From: JBKHHU01 sp046539045
GTDB lineage: Bacteria > Planctomycetota > Phycisphaerae > SM23-33
Reading direction: 5' to 3'
Length of the DNA: 18,984 nucleotides
NCBI GenBank assembly: GCA_046539045.1
Contig: JBKHHU010000050.1
Span: 1 to 18,984 of the forward strand
A program made the translations under genes and the position numbers. The notes below the pieces were generated by a model. The model saw only the letters and a list, made by a program, of their open reading frames with translations, had not been told where the DNA came from and searched no databases. This document shows positions 13,162 to 18,984 of the stretch, piece by piece (the first letter of the stretch is position 1; the number at the start of each line of letters is the position of its first letter).

Positions 13162-13569
13162 ATGGCGAAAACAATCCGCGAACTGCAGGAAGAACTCAAG
13201 GCCAAGCAAGCGAAAGTCGGGAAACTCCAGGCCAAACGAGACAAATTCCTCAACGAGATCTCGAAGTTGGACTCGCAGATCGAGAAGATCACCGGCGAGA
13301 AACCGTCCTCGGCTGGGACCTCCACCCGACGGACCGGTAAGACCCGCCGCAGCCGACGCGGCCCTGCCGGTGGAAAGACCCTCACCGATTACCTCGAGCA
13401 GGTTTTGAAAGATCACCCCGAAGGCATGCGGGCCAAGGAGGCCGAGCAGGCCGTCCTCGATGCCGGCTACCCCACCACCTCCAAGTCCTTCTACAACATC
13501 GTGGCCACCACCTTGCGGGAAGGCAAACAGTTCGAGAAGGTCTCCCGCGGGGTCTACAAGCTGAAGTAG
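13162..13569 (+). CDS. coiled-coil plus winged-helix (HARE-HTH-like) DNA-binding protein
   Basis: A 135-aa basic protein. Residues 2-45 form a charged coiled coil (IRELQEELKAKQAKVGKLQAK). Residues 54-70 are an Arg/Lys/Gly linker (TRRTGKTRRSRRG). Residues 72-135 look like a winged helix: LTDYLEQVLKDHPEGMRAKE, EAEQAVLDAGYPTT, SFYNIVATTLREGKQFEKVS, ending RGVYKLK. The last part matches the HARE-HTH pattern known from restriction and chromatin proteins, and similar small proteins recur in planctomycetes, as I recall. A role in DNA binding or nucleoid organisation is inferred; no ligand or enzyme domain is present. I start at the ATG at 13162 (GGAG 9 nt upstream), not the in-frame TTG at 13138. 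Its own terminator follows, and repeated half-sites in front suggest regulated expression. Confidence 0.75.
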   Translation: MAKTIRELQEELKAKQAKVGKLQAKRDKFLNEISKLDSQIEKITGEKPSSAGTSTRRTGKTRRSRRGPAGGKTLTDYLEQVLKDHPEGMRAKEAEQAVLDAGYPTTSKSFYNIVATTLREGKQFEKVSRGVYKLK

Positions 13570-13597
13570 AGAACGTCTCCGCACGAAGTGAAAACAC

Positions 13598-13643
13598 AAA
13601 CCGGGCGGCGAGAGGGCTATAACCCCATCTCGCCGCCCGGTTT
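13598..13643 (+). terminator. strong intrinsic terminator of the winged-helix gene
   Basis: A 16-bp perfect stem pairs 13598-13613 (AAACCGGGCGGCGAGA) with 13628-13643 around a 14-nt loop, starting 29 nt after the stop codon. The flanking AAA and TTT allow action in both directions. Confidence 0.85.
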
Positions 13644-13664
13644 CTGCGCTGGTCCGCGCAAATG

Positions 13665-13697
13665 AAAAGCCCCGCAATAATCGGCTGCGGGGCTTGT
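13665..13697 (-). terminator. terminator of the tRNA-Val transcript
   Basis: AAGCCCCGCA at 13667-13676 pairs with TGCGGGGCTT at 13686-13695. On the minus strand the stem runs into TTTT. It starts 7 nt beyond the tRNA 3' end. Confidence 0.75.
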
Positions 13698-13701
13698 TCA
13701 G

Positions 13702-13775
13702 TGGGCCCTACTGGACTTGAACCAGTGACCTCCTGCGTGTCGAGCAGGCACTCTAGCCAGCTGAGCTAAGGGCCC
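13702..13775 (-). tRNA. tRNA-Val (anticodon GAC)
   Basis: A 74-nt complete cloverleaf: acceptor GGGCCCT with AGGGCCC, D-stem GCTC/GAGT, anticodon stem CCTGC/GCAGG with loop TCGACAC (anticodon GAC, valine codons GUC and GUU), five-base variable loop, T-stem ACTGG/CCAGT with loop TTCAAGT, discriminator A. The CCA end is not encoded and must be added after transcription. Independent promoter and terminator flank it. Confidence 0.95.
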
Positions 13776-13791
13776 GAAATCAAGGCTGGAT

Positions 13792-13820
13792 ACTCTATCG
13801 TTATCGGCAGGGGCTGTCAA
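13792..13820 (-). promoter_or_regulatory. sigma-70-type promoter of tRNA-Val
   Basis: On the minus strand, a consensus TTGACA (13820-13815), an exact 17-nt spacer and TAGAGT (13797-13792), placing the start about 10 nt before the mature tRNA 5' end. Confidence 0.75.
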
Positions 13821-13889
13821 GCGGCGGATGGACGATTTTTCGCGGATTTGCAGCCGTCGGGAGCGGCGGCAGACCGTACCGGCCAAGCC

Positions 13890-16124
13890 TCAGCGGTTCG
13901 TCTGGACCTCTTGCTCCATCGCGGGCAGTTCCAGGGGCTTGAGGCCCTTGTACTTTTCGTCGGTCTTGTGTTTGTCCCACCACTCGCGGAACTTCTCCAC
14001 GCCGGCCTGGCGATCCTTCTTGCTCTTCATCCCGTATACCTGGACATCTCTTCCGTGGCTCGGCCAAGCCGTCAGTCCATGCTCTTCGGGCTTTTGGCCG
14101 GTCAGCTTCGTCAGGGCGTATAGCGCCGGATCACTGGGGGCAAAGGACAGCTTCAGCTGACCAGTGCTCCAGGTCGACCGTTCGTCACTTTTTTCCAGCA
14201 GGTTCATCATGTGCGGTATCACCCGCAGGTCCTTGCGCTTGACCAGCAGGTCGGCCACGAAGTAGCTCAGGTTCACATCATACCGATCTCTGCACATCAC
14301 GCCGGCAAAGACGGCTGTGACTTCATCCGACTTGAACCGCGAGAGCCCCTTCAACGCCAGGTTGAGACCCGACGGCTCCCGGTAGGCACGTGTAACCTCC
14401 CGCCAATCGCGGTCGGAGGCCGACTTTACGATTTCAAGTAGTGCATCGCGCGTTGCGTCGGAATTCAGCGAACGCTCGACGAGTACCTCCACAGCGCGTC
14501 TGGAGACAATTCTGGACCCGTGGTCCATCATCATCAGCAGCAGCGGCTCTGCGCCGGGGGTGTCGGTGCGCCGGGCCAGTTCGTCCACCGCCACCAACGC
14601 AGCCTGCGACCTCAGCGAGAACAGCTTGCGATAGACCTCCGGATGCTTCCCGGCGAACTCCCGGTAGAGCCGCCGGGTTTCGGCATCGACCGGGACCATG
14701 CTGCAGGCGGTCCGGCTCTGGATGACCGCCCTGCTGAGCCCTTCCATCGCCAGCGACCGGCGTTTGTCCTCAAAACGGTCCGCGGCAGATACCAGTGGGC
14801 TCAACAACGCCTGCTCCAGGGCGAGCATTTTCTTCGCCGCACCGCGGCGGGTCCGGTAGCGTCTGGCGCCGAAATCCTCCACCAGCGCCCCCGCCGCTTC
14901 TTTCAATGCCGGCTGCACGTCCTTTGCGGCAGGGCCCGATGTCGGCTGCGTCTCGGCCGGGCGGGTATCCGGCTGGGCTCGATCAACCACAGTCGCGAGC
15001 CTGGGCCGATCCATACGGAGCGGAAGATCCGGCTCCAGAGGTTTAAGCCCGTGATACCGCCCATCGGTTTTGAACGCCTTTTCCCACCATTTCCGGAACT
15101 TCTTCATCGCCTCGTGACGCTTCTCTTCGTTCCGGAACCCGATCAACTGCCGACCGTAGTAGTCCGTCACCAGCAGGTCGTAATCGTTCAACGACTGTCC
15201 GGTCATCTTCAGGCAGACGTACAGGCCAACATCGCAGGCGCTGACATCGATCCGTGTATTGTCGAATGTATAGGTGTCCCTGTTGTTGGCCATGTCATCC
15301 AGGTGTTTCAGCAGCGTCGGGACCACCCGCAGGTTGCCGGTTTTGATCAACGTGTGAGCCAGCGCGTGATCCGGGTCGGAATCTTCTATGAGCAGATGCA
15401 CCAGCGGCCCGGCCGCCCGTTTTGCCTTGAGATTCTGGAGAGACAGCAGAGCGCTCCGGGCGGGATCCACCTGTTCATCGCCAGTGCCGATCGAATAATG
15501 GGACCGGTTCTCGGACCATCGACGCGCTCGCCGGTACAGCCGGGTCAACTCATCAATGTAGGCTTCGGATGTATACTCATCATCCCACCCGGCCCGGGCG
15601 GCAGCATCGGCAAGTGCCGGCTCGGGGTGACGCAGGCACATGATCAGCAACGGCTCGGCGAGGGCCTGCCTGTCCTCCCACTTGTCGATCGCCTTGACCG
15701 CGGCGATCCGGTTCTGAACATCCCTGCTGAACACGTTGTTGAACTCGTCGTGCTTGACCTGGCGGAATCGCATCAGTTTCTCCCGCTGCGGCGGGGAGAG
15801 TCGACTGAATACCCGCTGAATCCGGGCCTCAAGAGTGAGTTCCTCCACGGCCGTGGCGACCCGTGCCGACACCTCCGGATCCGCCGCGTCGAGATTCGCC
15901 ACCAGCGGCGCCAGCAGCGCCTGCTGCAGATCCTCGATCTCGCCCAGAGCTTCCTCCTCCGACAGCGCCTCGGTCTTGTAGTCGGTCAGGATGCTTTCCA
16001 CACGATCGGCCAGGAGTTGCTCAAGGTCGGTTTCGGACTCGGCGAGAACAGGCTCGACCACAGCCGCGCCGACCAGCAAAGCGAGCCACAACAGGGTCCC
16101 CAGCTTTTTCGGATAGAAAGACAT
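13890..16124 (-). CDS. secreted helical-repeat (HEAT-like) protein with two homologous halves
   Basis: A 744-aa protein of unknown function. Residues 1-28 are a signal peptide (MSFYPKKLG, LLWLALLVGAAVVEPVLA, cleavage before ESET). The rest is mostly amphipathic helices in HEAT-like order (LVHLLIEDSDPDHALAHTLI; AEPLLLMMMDHGSRIVSRRA). Both halves end alike: KKFRKWWEKAFKTDGRYHGL then KPLEP near 342-365, and EKFREWWDKHKTDEKYKGLK then PLEL near 705-730. The stretches before these are also related, with RVVPTLLKHLD matched by RVIPHMMNLLE and LKMTGQ by LTKLTGQ. A Pro/Thr/Gln-rich linker near 380-405 joins the halves. Start at 16124: GGAG 8 nt upstream; the extension to 16166 would bury the signal peptide. 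No catalytic motif; a periplasmic scaffold or binding role fits but is a guess. Monocistronic. Confidence 0.8.
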   Translation of the reverse strand: MSFYPKKLGTLLWLALLVGAAVVEPVLAESETDLEQLLADRVESILTDYKTEALSEEEALGEIEDLQQALLAPLVANLDAADPEVSARVATAVEELTLEARIQRVFSRLSPPQREKLMRFRQVKHDEFNNVFSRDVQNRIAAVKAIDKWEDRQALAEPLLIMCLRHPEPALADAAARAGWDDEYTSEAYIDELTRLYRRARRWSENRSHYSIGTGDEQVDPARSALLSLQNLKAKRAAGPLVHLLIEDSDPDHALAHTLIKTGNLRVVPTLLKHLDDMANNRDTYTFDNTRIDVSACDVGLYVCLKMTGQSLNDYDLLVTDYYGRQLIGFRNEEKRHEAMKKFRKWWEKAFKTDGRYHGLKPLEPDLPLRMDRPRLATVVDRAQPDTRPAETQPTSGPAAKDVQPALKEAAGALVEDFGARRYRTRRGAAKKMLALEQALLSPLVSAADRFEDKRRSLAMEGLSRAVIQSRTACSMVPVDAETRRLYREFAGKHPEVYRKLFSLRSQAALVAVDELARRTDTPGAEPLLLMMMDHGSRIVSRRAVEVLVERSLNSDATRDALLEIVKSASDRDWREVTRAYREPSGLNLALKGLSRFKSDEVTAVFAGVMCRDRYDVNLSYFVADLLVKRKDLRVIPHMMNLLEKSDERSTWSTGQLKLSFAPSDPALYALTKLTGQKPEEHGLTAWPSHGRDVQVYGMKSKKDRQAGVEKFREWWDKHKTDEKYKGLKPLELPAMEQEVQTNR

Positions 16125-16372
16125 GGCTTTCTCCAGTTCATTCCGCCCCAAAAGAAACATTTCCACCCGTCAATTCTAGCACATGGACCAACAGCCGAAA
16201 ACCCGAATCGGCAAATCGCCCGCGAAGACCATCCCGCCCCCGAGCCCGACCGAACGCCGTTGACGCAAGGAGTACATTGTCCGGCGTCCCCTGTGACGCT
16301 ATTCTATAGTATGGACAGGTCAGGGCGACCTGCGCTTTGGCATCTCCCGCGGGCGGTTCAAGGGACCCTGCC

Positions 16373-17146
16373 ATGAATATCGTTGATCTGTGCAAGCCAT
16401 ATCATCAAGAGTACATGCGCTGTCTCTGCCACGGCGATCCGACCAACTGCGGACGATACAAAGAGCGGTGGGTCCAGCGGGTGGGAGAGAAACTGCGGGT
16501 GAAACTCGCAGCCGGGAAGGACGGTCCGGTCGGCATGATCCAGTATCTGCCGATCGAGCTGACCCGGGCCCGCGGCGACGGCTATTACTTCATCCAGTGC
16601 ATCTGGGTCCACGGGTATGAGTCCGGTCCGGGAAACATGCAGCATAAGGGGATCGGCACCGAATTGCTTTTTGCCGCAGAGGCGGATGTCCGACAGGCCG
16701 GAGCCAAGGGTCTGGCTGGGTGGGGGATGGACTTCGAGGAATGGATGCCGGTCTCCTGGTATCTGGCTCGAGGCTTTAAGGAGGCCGACCGCAAAGGCCC
16801 CGAGGTGCTGGTCTACAAAGCGTTCGATACGGCGGCGGAGACACCGTACTGGGTGCGGATGAAGAAACTGCCCGGGCGCGTGCCTGGCAAGACGACGGTT
16901 CACCTGTTCGTCAACGGCTGGTGTCAGGGCGGGAACCATCACATGGTCTGCATGAAGGAGGCGGCCGAGAACTTCCCGGAGGAGGTCGTCTTGCAGGAGT
17001 TCGACACATCCGACCCGGCGGTGTTCGAGGAGTGGGGAGTCGACGACGCGATCTTCATTGACGGCGAGCAGATCCCGTTCCTGCCGGACCCGACGGTCGA
17101 ACACTTCCGGAGCATCCTGGAAGAGAAGATCGTCGACGGCGAGTAG
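16373..17146 (+). CDS. GNAT acetyltransferase with C-terminal YoaP-like domain
   Basis: A 257-aa cytoplasmic protein. The N-terminal GNAT domain (about 1-160) has the acetyl-CoA loop HKGIGTELL (91-99), beta-strand YYFIQCIWVH before it, and the usual SWYLARGFKEADRKGPEVLVYK ending. A linker leads to a C-terminal domain (about 172-255) with VHLFVNGWCQ, LQEFDTSDPAVFEEWGVDDA and IFIDGEQIP, resembling the YoaP-like domain found after GNAT in Bacillus YoaP and relatives. The N-terminal 30 residues are cysteine-rich (C7, C17, C19, C26), and C184 and C193 sit in the second domain, so metal or thiol chemistry is possible. The acceptor is unknown. I start at 16373, with AAGGGA about 9 nt upstream. Single gene, divergent from the helical-repeat gene. 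Confidence 0.8.
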   Translation: MNIVDLCKPYHQEYMRCLCHGDPTNCGRYKERWVQRVGEKLRVKLAAGKDGPVGMIQYLPIELTRARGDGYYFIQCIWVHGYESGPGNMQHKGIGTELLFAAEADVRQAGAKGLAGWGMDFEEWMPVSWYLARGFKEADRKGPEVLVYKAFDTAAETPYWVRMKKLPGRVPGKTTVHLFVNGWCQGGNHHMVCMKEAAENFPEEVVLQEFDTSDPAVFEEWGVDDAIFIDGEQIPFLPDPTVEHFRSILEEKIVDGE

Positions 17147-17159
17147 TTCACGAGCCGCA

Positions 17160-17308
17160 ACAACAGCAACGGCTTGGTCCACGAATTACACGAATAGGCA
17201 CGAATTGTGGCTGACGCCGCTGGCGACACGCCTTCGCTCGACACGGCAGCAACGGCGACGGCTTGGTCCACAGATTACACAGATTGCACAGATTATTCCG
17301 GCTGACGC
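17160..17308. repeat. two related units with GGTCCACxxATTACAC words
   Basis: Unit 1 (about 17160-17218) has CAGCAACGGCTTGGTCCACG then AATTACACGAATAGGCACGA and ends GGCTGACGCC. Unit 2 (about 17243-17308) has the same frame with CAGATTACACAGATTGCACA in the middle and ends GGCTGACGCC. The outer parts are nearly identical, while the inner words differ. Confidence 0.65.
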
Positions 17309-17328
17309 CCGTAAGGAAGAACCCGCTG

Positions 17329-17514
17329 CACGAGGCGCAAAAAGCAACCGCCCCCCCAACCGCCCTCCCTGAAGCCTGAAGTCTGAGGACTGTAGCCTGA
17401 GGACTATTGCCTGAAACCATAGCTAAAAAAGCCCCCCGCCACACGAGGCACAAAAAGCAATTGCCACCCCCCTACCGCCGTCCCTGAAGTCTGAAGCCTG
17501 AGGACTGTAGCCTG
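17329..17514. repeat. two copies of a ~72-nt unit with CCTGAAG words
   Basis: 17329-17399 and 17442-17514 share CACGAGGC(G/A)CAAAAAGCAA, a C-rich tract, then CCCTGAAG words and GAGGACTGTAGCCTG. The AAGCCTG and AAGTCTG words have exchanged order between copies. An extra GAGGACTATTGCCTGAAACC follows the first copy. The second copy ends 3 nt before the stop codon of the GH5-like gene. Confidence 0.7.
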
Positions 17515-17517
17515 CTT

Positions 17518-18801
17518 CTACCTCGTTTCATCCGTGATGACGCGGGCCTGGACTTCCTTGTAGCGGGTCAGTTCGTCCATGCCCGGCCGGAGGACATGAT
17601 CGAACCGGTCGGCGTCTTCTTCCCGGATGAGTCTGGGCTTTCTCCCGGCAGCGATCTGCCGGAGGTAGAGGTCGTACAGGTTCCAGGTGGTACTGGCCAG
17701 TGCCTGGAGGATCCACTGGCTGGTATCGATTTCCTTCGTTCGGGCCGGGCGGAACTCGTCGGGCACCACGATGGCGACGTCAAATTCCGGCTCGTCCTGT
17801 CGATTGGCATAGTTGTCCACCATCTCGCGGAACGGCTGGACCAGATGCTTGGGCTTGTTGTCCGGCGTGAACAGGCCGAAACGGTATTCCCAGTCCTTGA
17901 ATTCAAGAAGGTCCCGCTTGTCGTGGCTGCACCACCACGTGAACAGTCGCACCCCGCCGTCGATCCCTGCCGGGACGACGCCCTTGAGGTAGTCAATCTG
18001 CTGAGCGTCGCTTCCCCACAGGTCGCAGGCACCGAGTTCCTGGACCCAGACCGGTTTGTCGCGGTTCTTCGCGTACAGGCGGCAGAGCTGAGCGCAGAAC
18101 CCGGCCAGCTCCGTGGCCGGGGCGTCGGGGAGATCGCCCTTCTCAAGACAGCCGGTGAACATCGGCCAAGTGTGGATGGTGATGGTCGGATAGTCGTCGG
18201 CCAGGTGCTCCATGCTGAAGGTGGTTTCGTCGAAAACCGGCGTGTGGTCGATCCCGTTGACGCACATCGCCGCCTCGCCCAGCAGCGGATTGATGGTTTC
18301 CAGCAGTTCGCGGGCCCAGGCATCGCCGACGTCGGTCGCCAGTTCGTGCCGCGTGAGGCAGTTGATCTCGTTGCCCAGGTCGACGCCCATGAAATTCGGG
18401 CGATCGCGCACATGCTCAACCACGGCCCGGGCAAAAACCTTCTCCATCTCGATGGTTTTGCGGTCGGTAAAAACGCCCATGCGGGTAACCCGCGACGGCA
18501 GGAACGTGTACCCGCTGAGATACCCGGTCAGCAGCGTGACCAGCACGTCGATCCCGCGGTCCTCGGCCACCTTCATCAACTCGCCAAGCCGCTCCAGGTG
18601 AGCCGGGCTCACGTAGGTCGGGTTCGGCTGGAAATACGGCCAGATGAGCTGGATGCGGACATGGTCAATCCCTGTCGTCGCCATCGCGTCGAAATCGGCG
18701 ATGATCGAGCCGAGGTCCCAGTCATTCCAGATGTAGTACCAGATGTGCCCCGGGGTGTAATTGAGTCCGAACCGGACAGAGCGGTTACCGGTATTCAGCA
18801 T
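17518..18801 (-). CDS. GH5-like (cellulase-superfamily) glycoside hydrolase
   Basis: A 427-aa (beta/alpha)8-barrel glycosidase of the GH-A type. It opens RFGLNYTPGHIWYYIW, then DHVRIQLIWPYFQPNP and IDVLVTLLTG as early strands. The acid/base is E145 in FMGVDLGNEINC, and the nucleophile candidate is E255 in KPVWVQELGACD, about 110 residues later as in GH5-type retaining enzymes. H210-T-W and FTWWCSHD (287-294) fit the active-site strands. No signal peptide is present, so it probably acts in the cytoplasm on imported oligosaccharides or on a glycoside made by the cell. AAGGA lies 8 nt before the ATG. Residues 335-427 go beyond the barrel core and are not recognised. The exact family and linkage are uncertain. 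Confidence 0.75.
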   Translation of the reverse strand: MLNTGNRSVRFGLNYTPGHIWYYIWNDWDLGSIIADFDAMATTGIDHVRIQLIWPYFQPNPTYVSPAHLERLGELMKVAEDRGIDVLVTLLTGYLSGYTFLPSRVTRMGVFTDRKTIEMEKVFARAVVEHVRDRPNFMGVDLGNEINCLTRHELATDVGDAWARELLETINPLLGEAAMCVNGIDHTPVFDETTFSMEHLADDYPTITIHTWPMFTGCLEKGDLPDAPATELAGFCAQLCRLYAKNRDKPVWVQELGACDLWGSDAQQIDYLKGVVPAGIDGGVRLFTWWCSHDKRDLLEFKDWEYRFGLFTPDNKPKHLVQPFREMVDNYANRQDEPEFDVAIVVPDEFRPARTKEIDTSQWILQALASTTWNLYDLYLRQIAAGRKPRLIREEDADRFDHVLRPGMDELTRYKEVQARVITDETR

Positions 18802-18830
18802 GAAGGTTTCCTTCTACAGCGTGAGAGTAA

Positions 18831-18863
18831 TAATGCCCACCCACGGAAGGTGGATGGGCATTA
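18831..18863 (-). other. hairpin in the leader of the GH5-like gene
   Basis: TAATGCCCACCCAC at 18831-18844 pairs with GTGGATGGGCATTA at 18850-18863 apart from one mismatch. On the minus strand it is followed by TTACTCTC and lies about 30 nt before the start codon. It could end a transcript arriving from beyond the right edge, or be a leader structure of this gene. Confidence 0.4.
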
Positions 18864-18984
18864 GAGCGAGTGACAAAACTCTTTTCCGGTTCAGCTGGCT
18901 GCAATCGTCCCTGCCTGCGTCCGGCTGCATCGGCAATGCTACGGCATTGCCTGCATCGCCGTCCTTGTCAGGAACGCTTTCGCC
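18864..18984. other. right-edge sequence without a supported gene
   Basis: This part contains GGCAATGC at 18932-18939 with GCATTGCC at 18944-18951 (a 4-nt loop), inside direct GCATCG words. One minus-strand frame is open from the window edge to near 18820, but its peptide is not recognisable, so it is not called. Confidence 0.3.

Larger units (their letters stand above)
17147..17517. other. 371-nt non-coding spacer made of duplicated low-complexity sequence
   Basis: No gene is supported between the converging GNAT/YoaP and GH5-like genes. Two tandem duplications fill nearly all of it (17160-17308 and 17329-17514). Reading it gives only repetitive peptides such as NLCNLCNLW and PIRVIRG, the kind that come from spacer repeats in many environmental genomes. 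No clear intrinsic terminator is seen. Confidence 0.65.

Noticed and set aside
14520..16376. 618-aa plus-strand frame opposite the helical-repeat gene
   Set aside because: It is a Gln/Arg/His-rich antisense shadow without a plausible start; the minus strand has a signal peptide and internal homology.
18820..18984. Partial minus-strand gene entering from the right edge
   Set aside because: One frame is open to the edge, but the peptide is short, unrecognisable and runs through the hairpin at 18831-18863.

Overview
The window looks like a piece of a planctomycete chromosome, probably from the Phycisphaerae side of the phylum. The case rests on several features together: a GC-rich sequence; an exported protein that begins with a LEPR-XLL-type N-terminus and continues as calcium-binding nonapeptide repeats; a formylglycine sulfatase next to a GxDLY/SGNH esterase; a small coiled-coil plus winged-helix protein of a planctomycete type; and intergenic spaces filled with short palindromes and word-like repeats. 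No insertion sequence, phage, CRISPR array, toxin-antitoxin or recognisable defence locus is visible. The assignment comes from gene content alone, without a marker gene.

Layout, left to right. 193-702 (-) is a Nudix hydrolase. 944-2857 (+) is the RTX protein, closed by a two-way terminator it shares with the converging SGNH hydrolase (3003-4043, -). Behind that gene lie palindromes and, at 4339-4551 (-), a coding remnant in the same frame as, and directly after, the stop codon of the sulfatase (4552-5988, -). 6229-7845 (+) is a secreted protein of unknown function. A repeat-rich spacer separates it from an SDR dehydrogenase (8072-8857, -), and another 477-nt repeat-filled spacer precedes a two-gene glycosyltransferase operon read leftward (10536-12932, then 9335-10564, overlapping by 29 nt). 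13162-13569 (+) is the coiled-coil/winged-helix protein, divergent from that operon. A tRNA-Val(GAC) with its own promoter and terminator sits at 13702-13775 (-). 13890-16124 (-) is a secreted helical-repeat protein made of two related halves. 16373-17146 (+) is a GNAT/YoaP-like acetyltransferase. A 371-nt spacer of duplicated low-complexity sequence leads to a GH5-like glycosidase without a signal peptide (17518-18801, -).

How the genes fit together. Most recognisable enzymes act on carbohydrates (sulfatase, SGNH esterase, GH5-like hydrolase, two GT4 enzymes, one with an (alpha/alpha) toroid tail). This suits an organism that desulfates, deacylates and cleaves polysaccharides and makes its own glycan or glycoside. 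They are scattered, mostly with their own start signals, and are not one polysaccharide-utilisation locus; only the glycosyltransferase pair is a convincing operon.

Most worth a second look: the exact 18-repeat (486-nt) supra-period inside the RTX gene; the orphan tail fused in frame behind the sulfatase amber stop; the three GTATCGG half-sites in front of the winged-helix gene and the perfect palindrome at the glycosyltransferase operon start; and several families of intergenic repeats. I see no complete new multi-gene system that I could defend.
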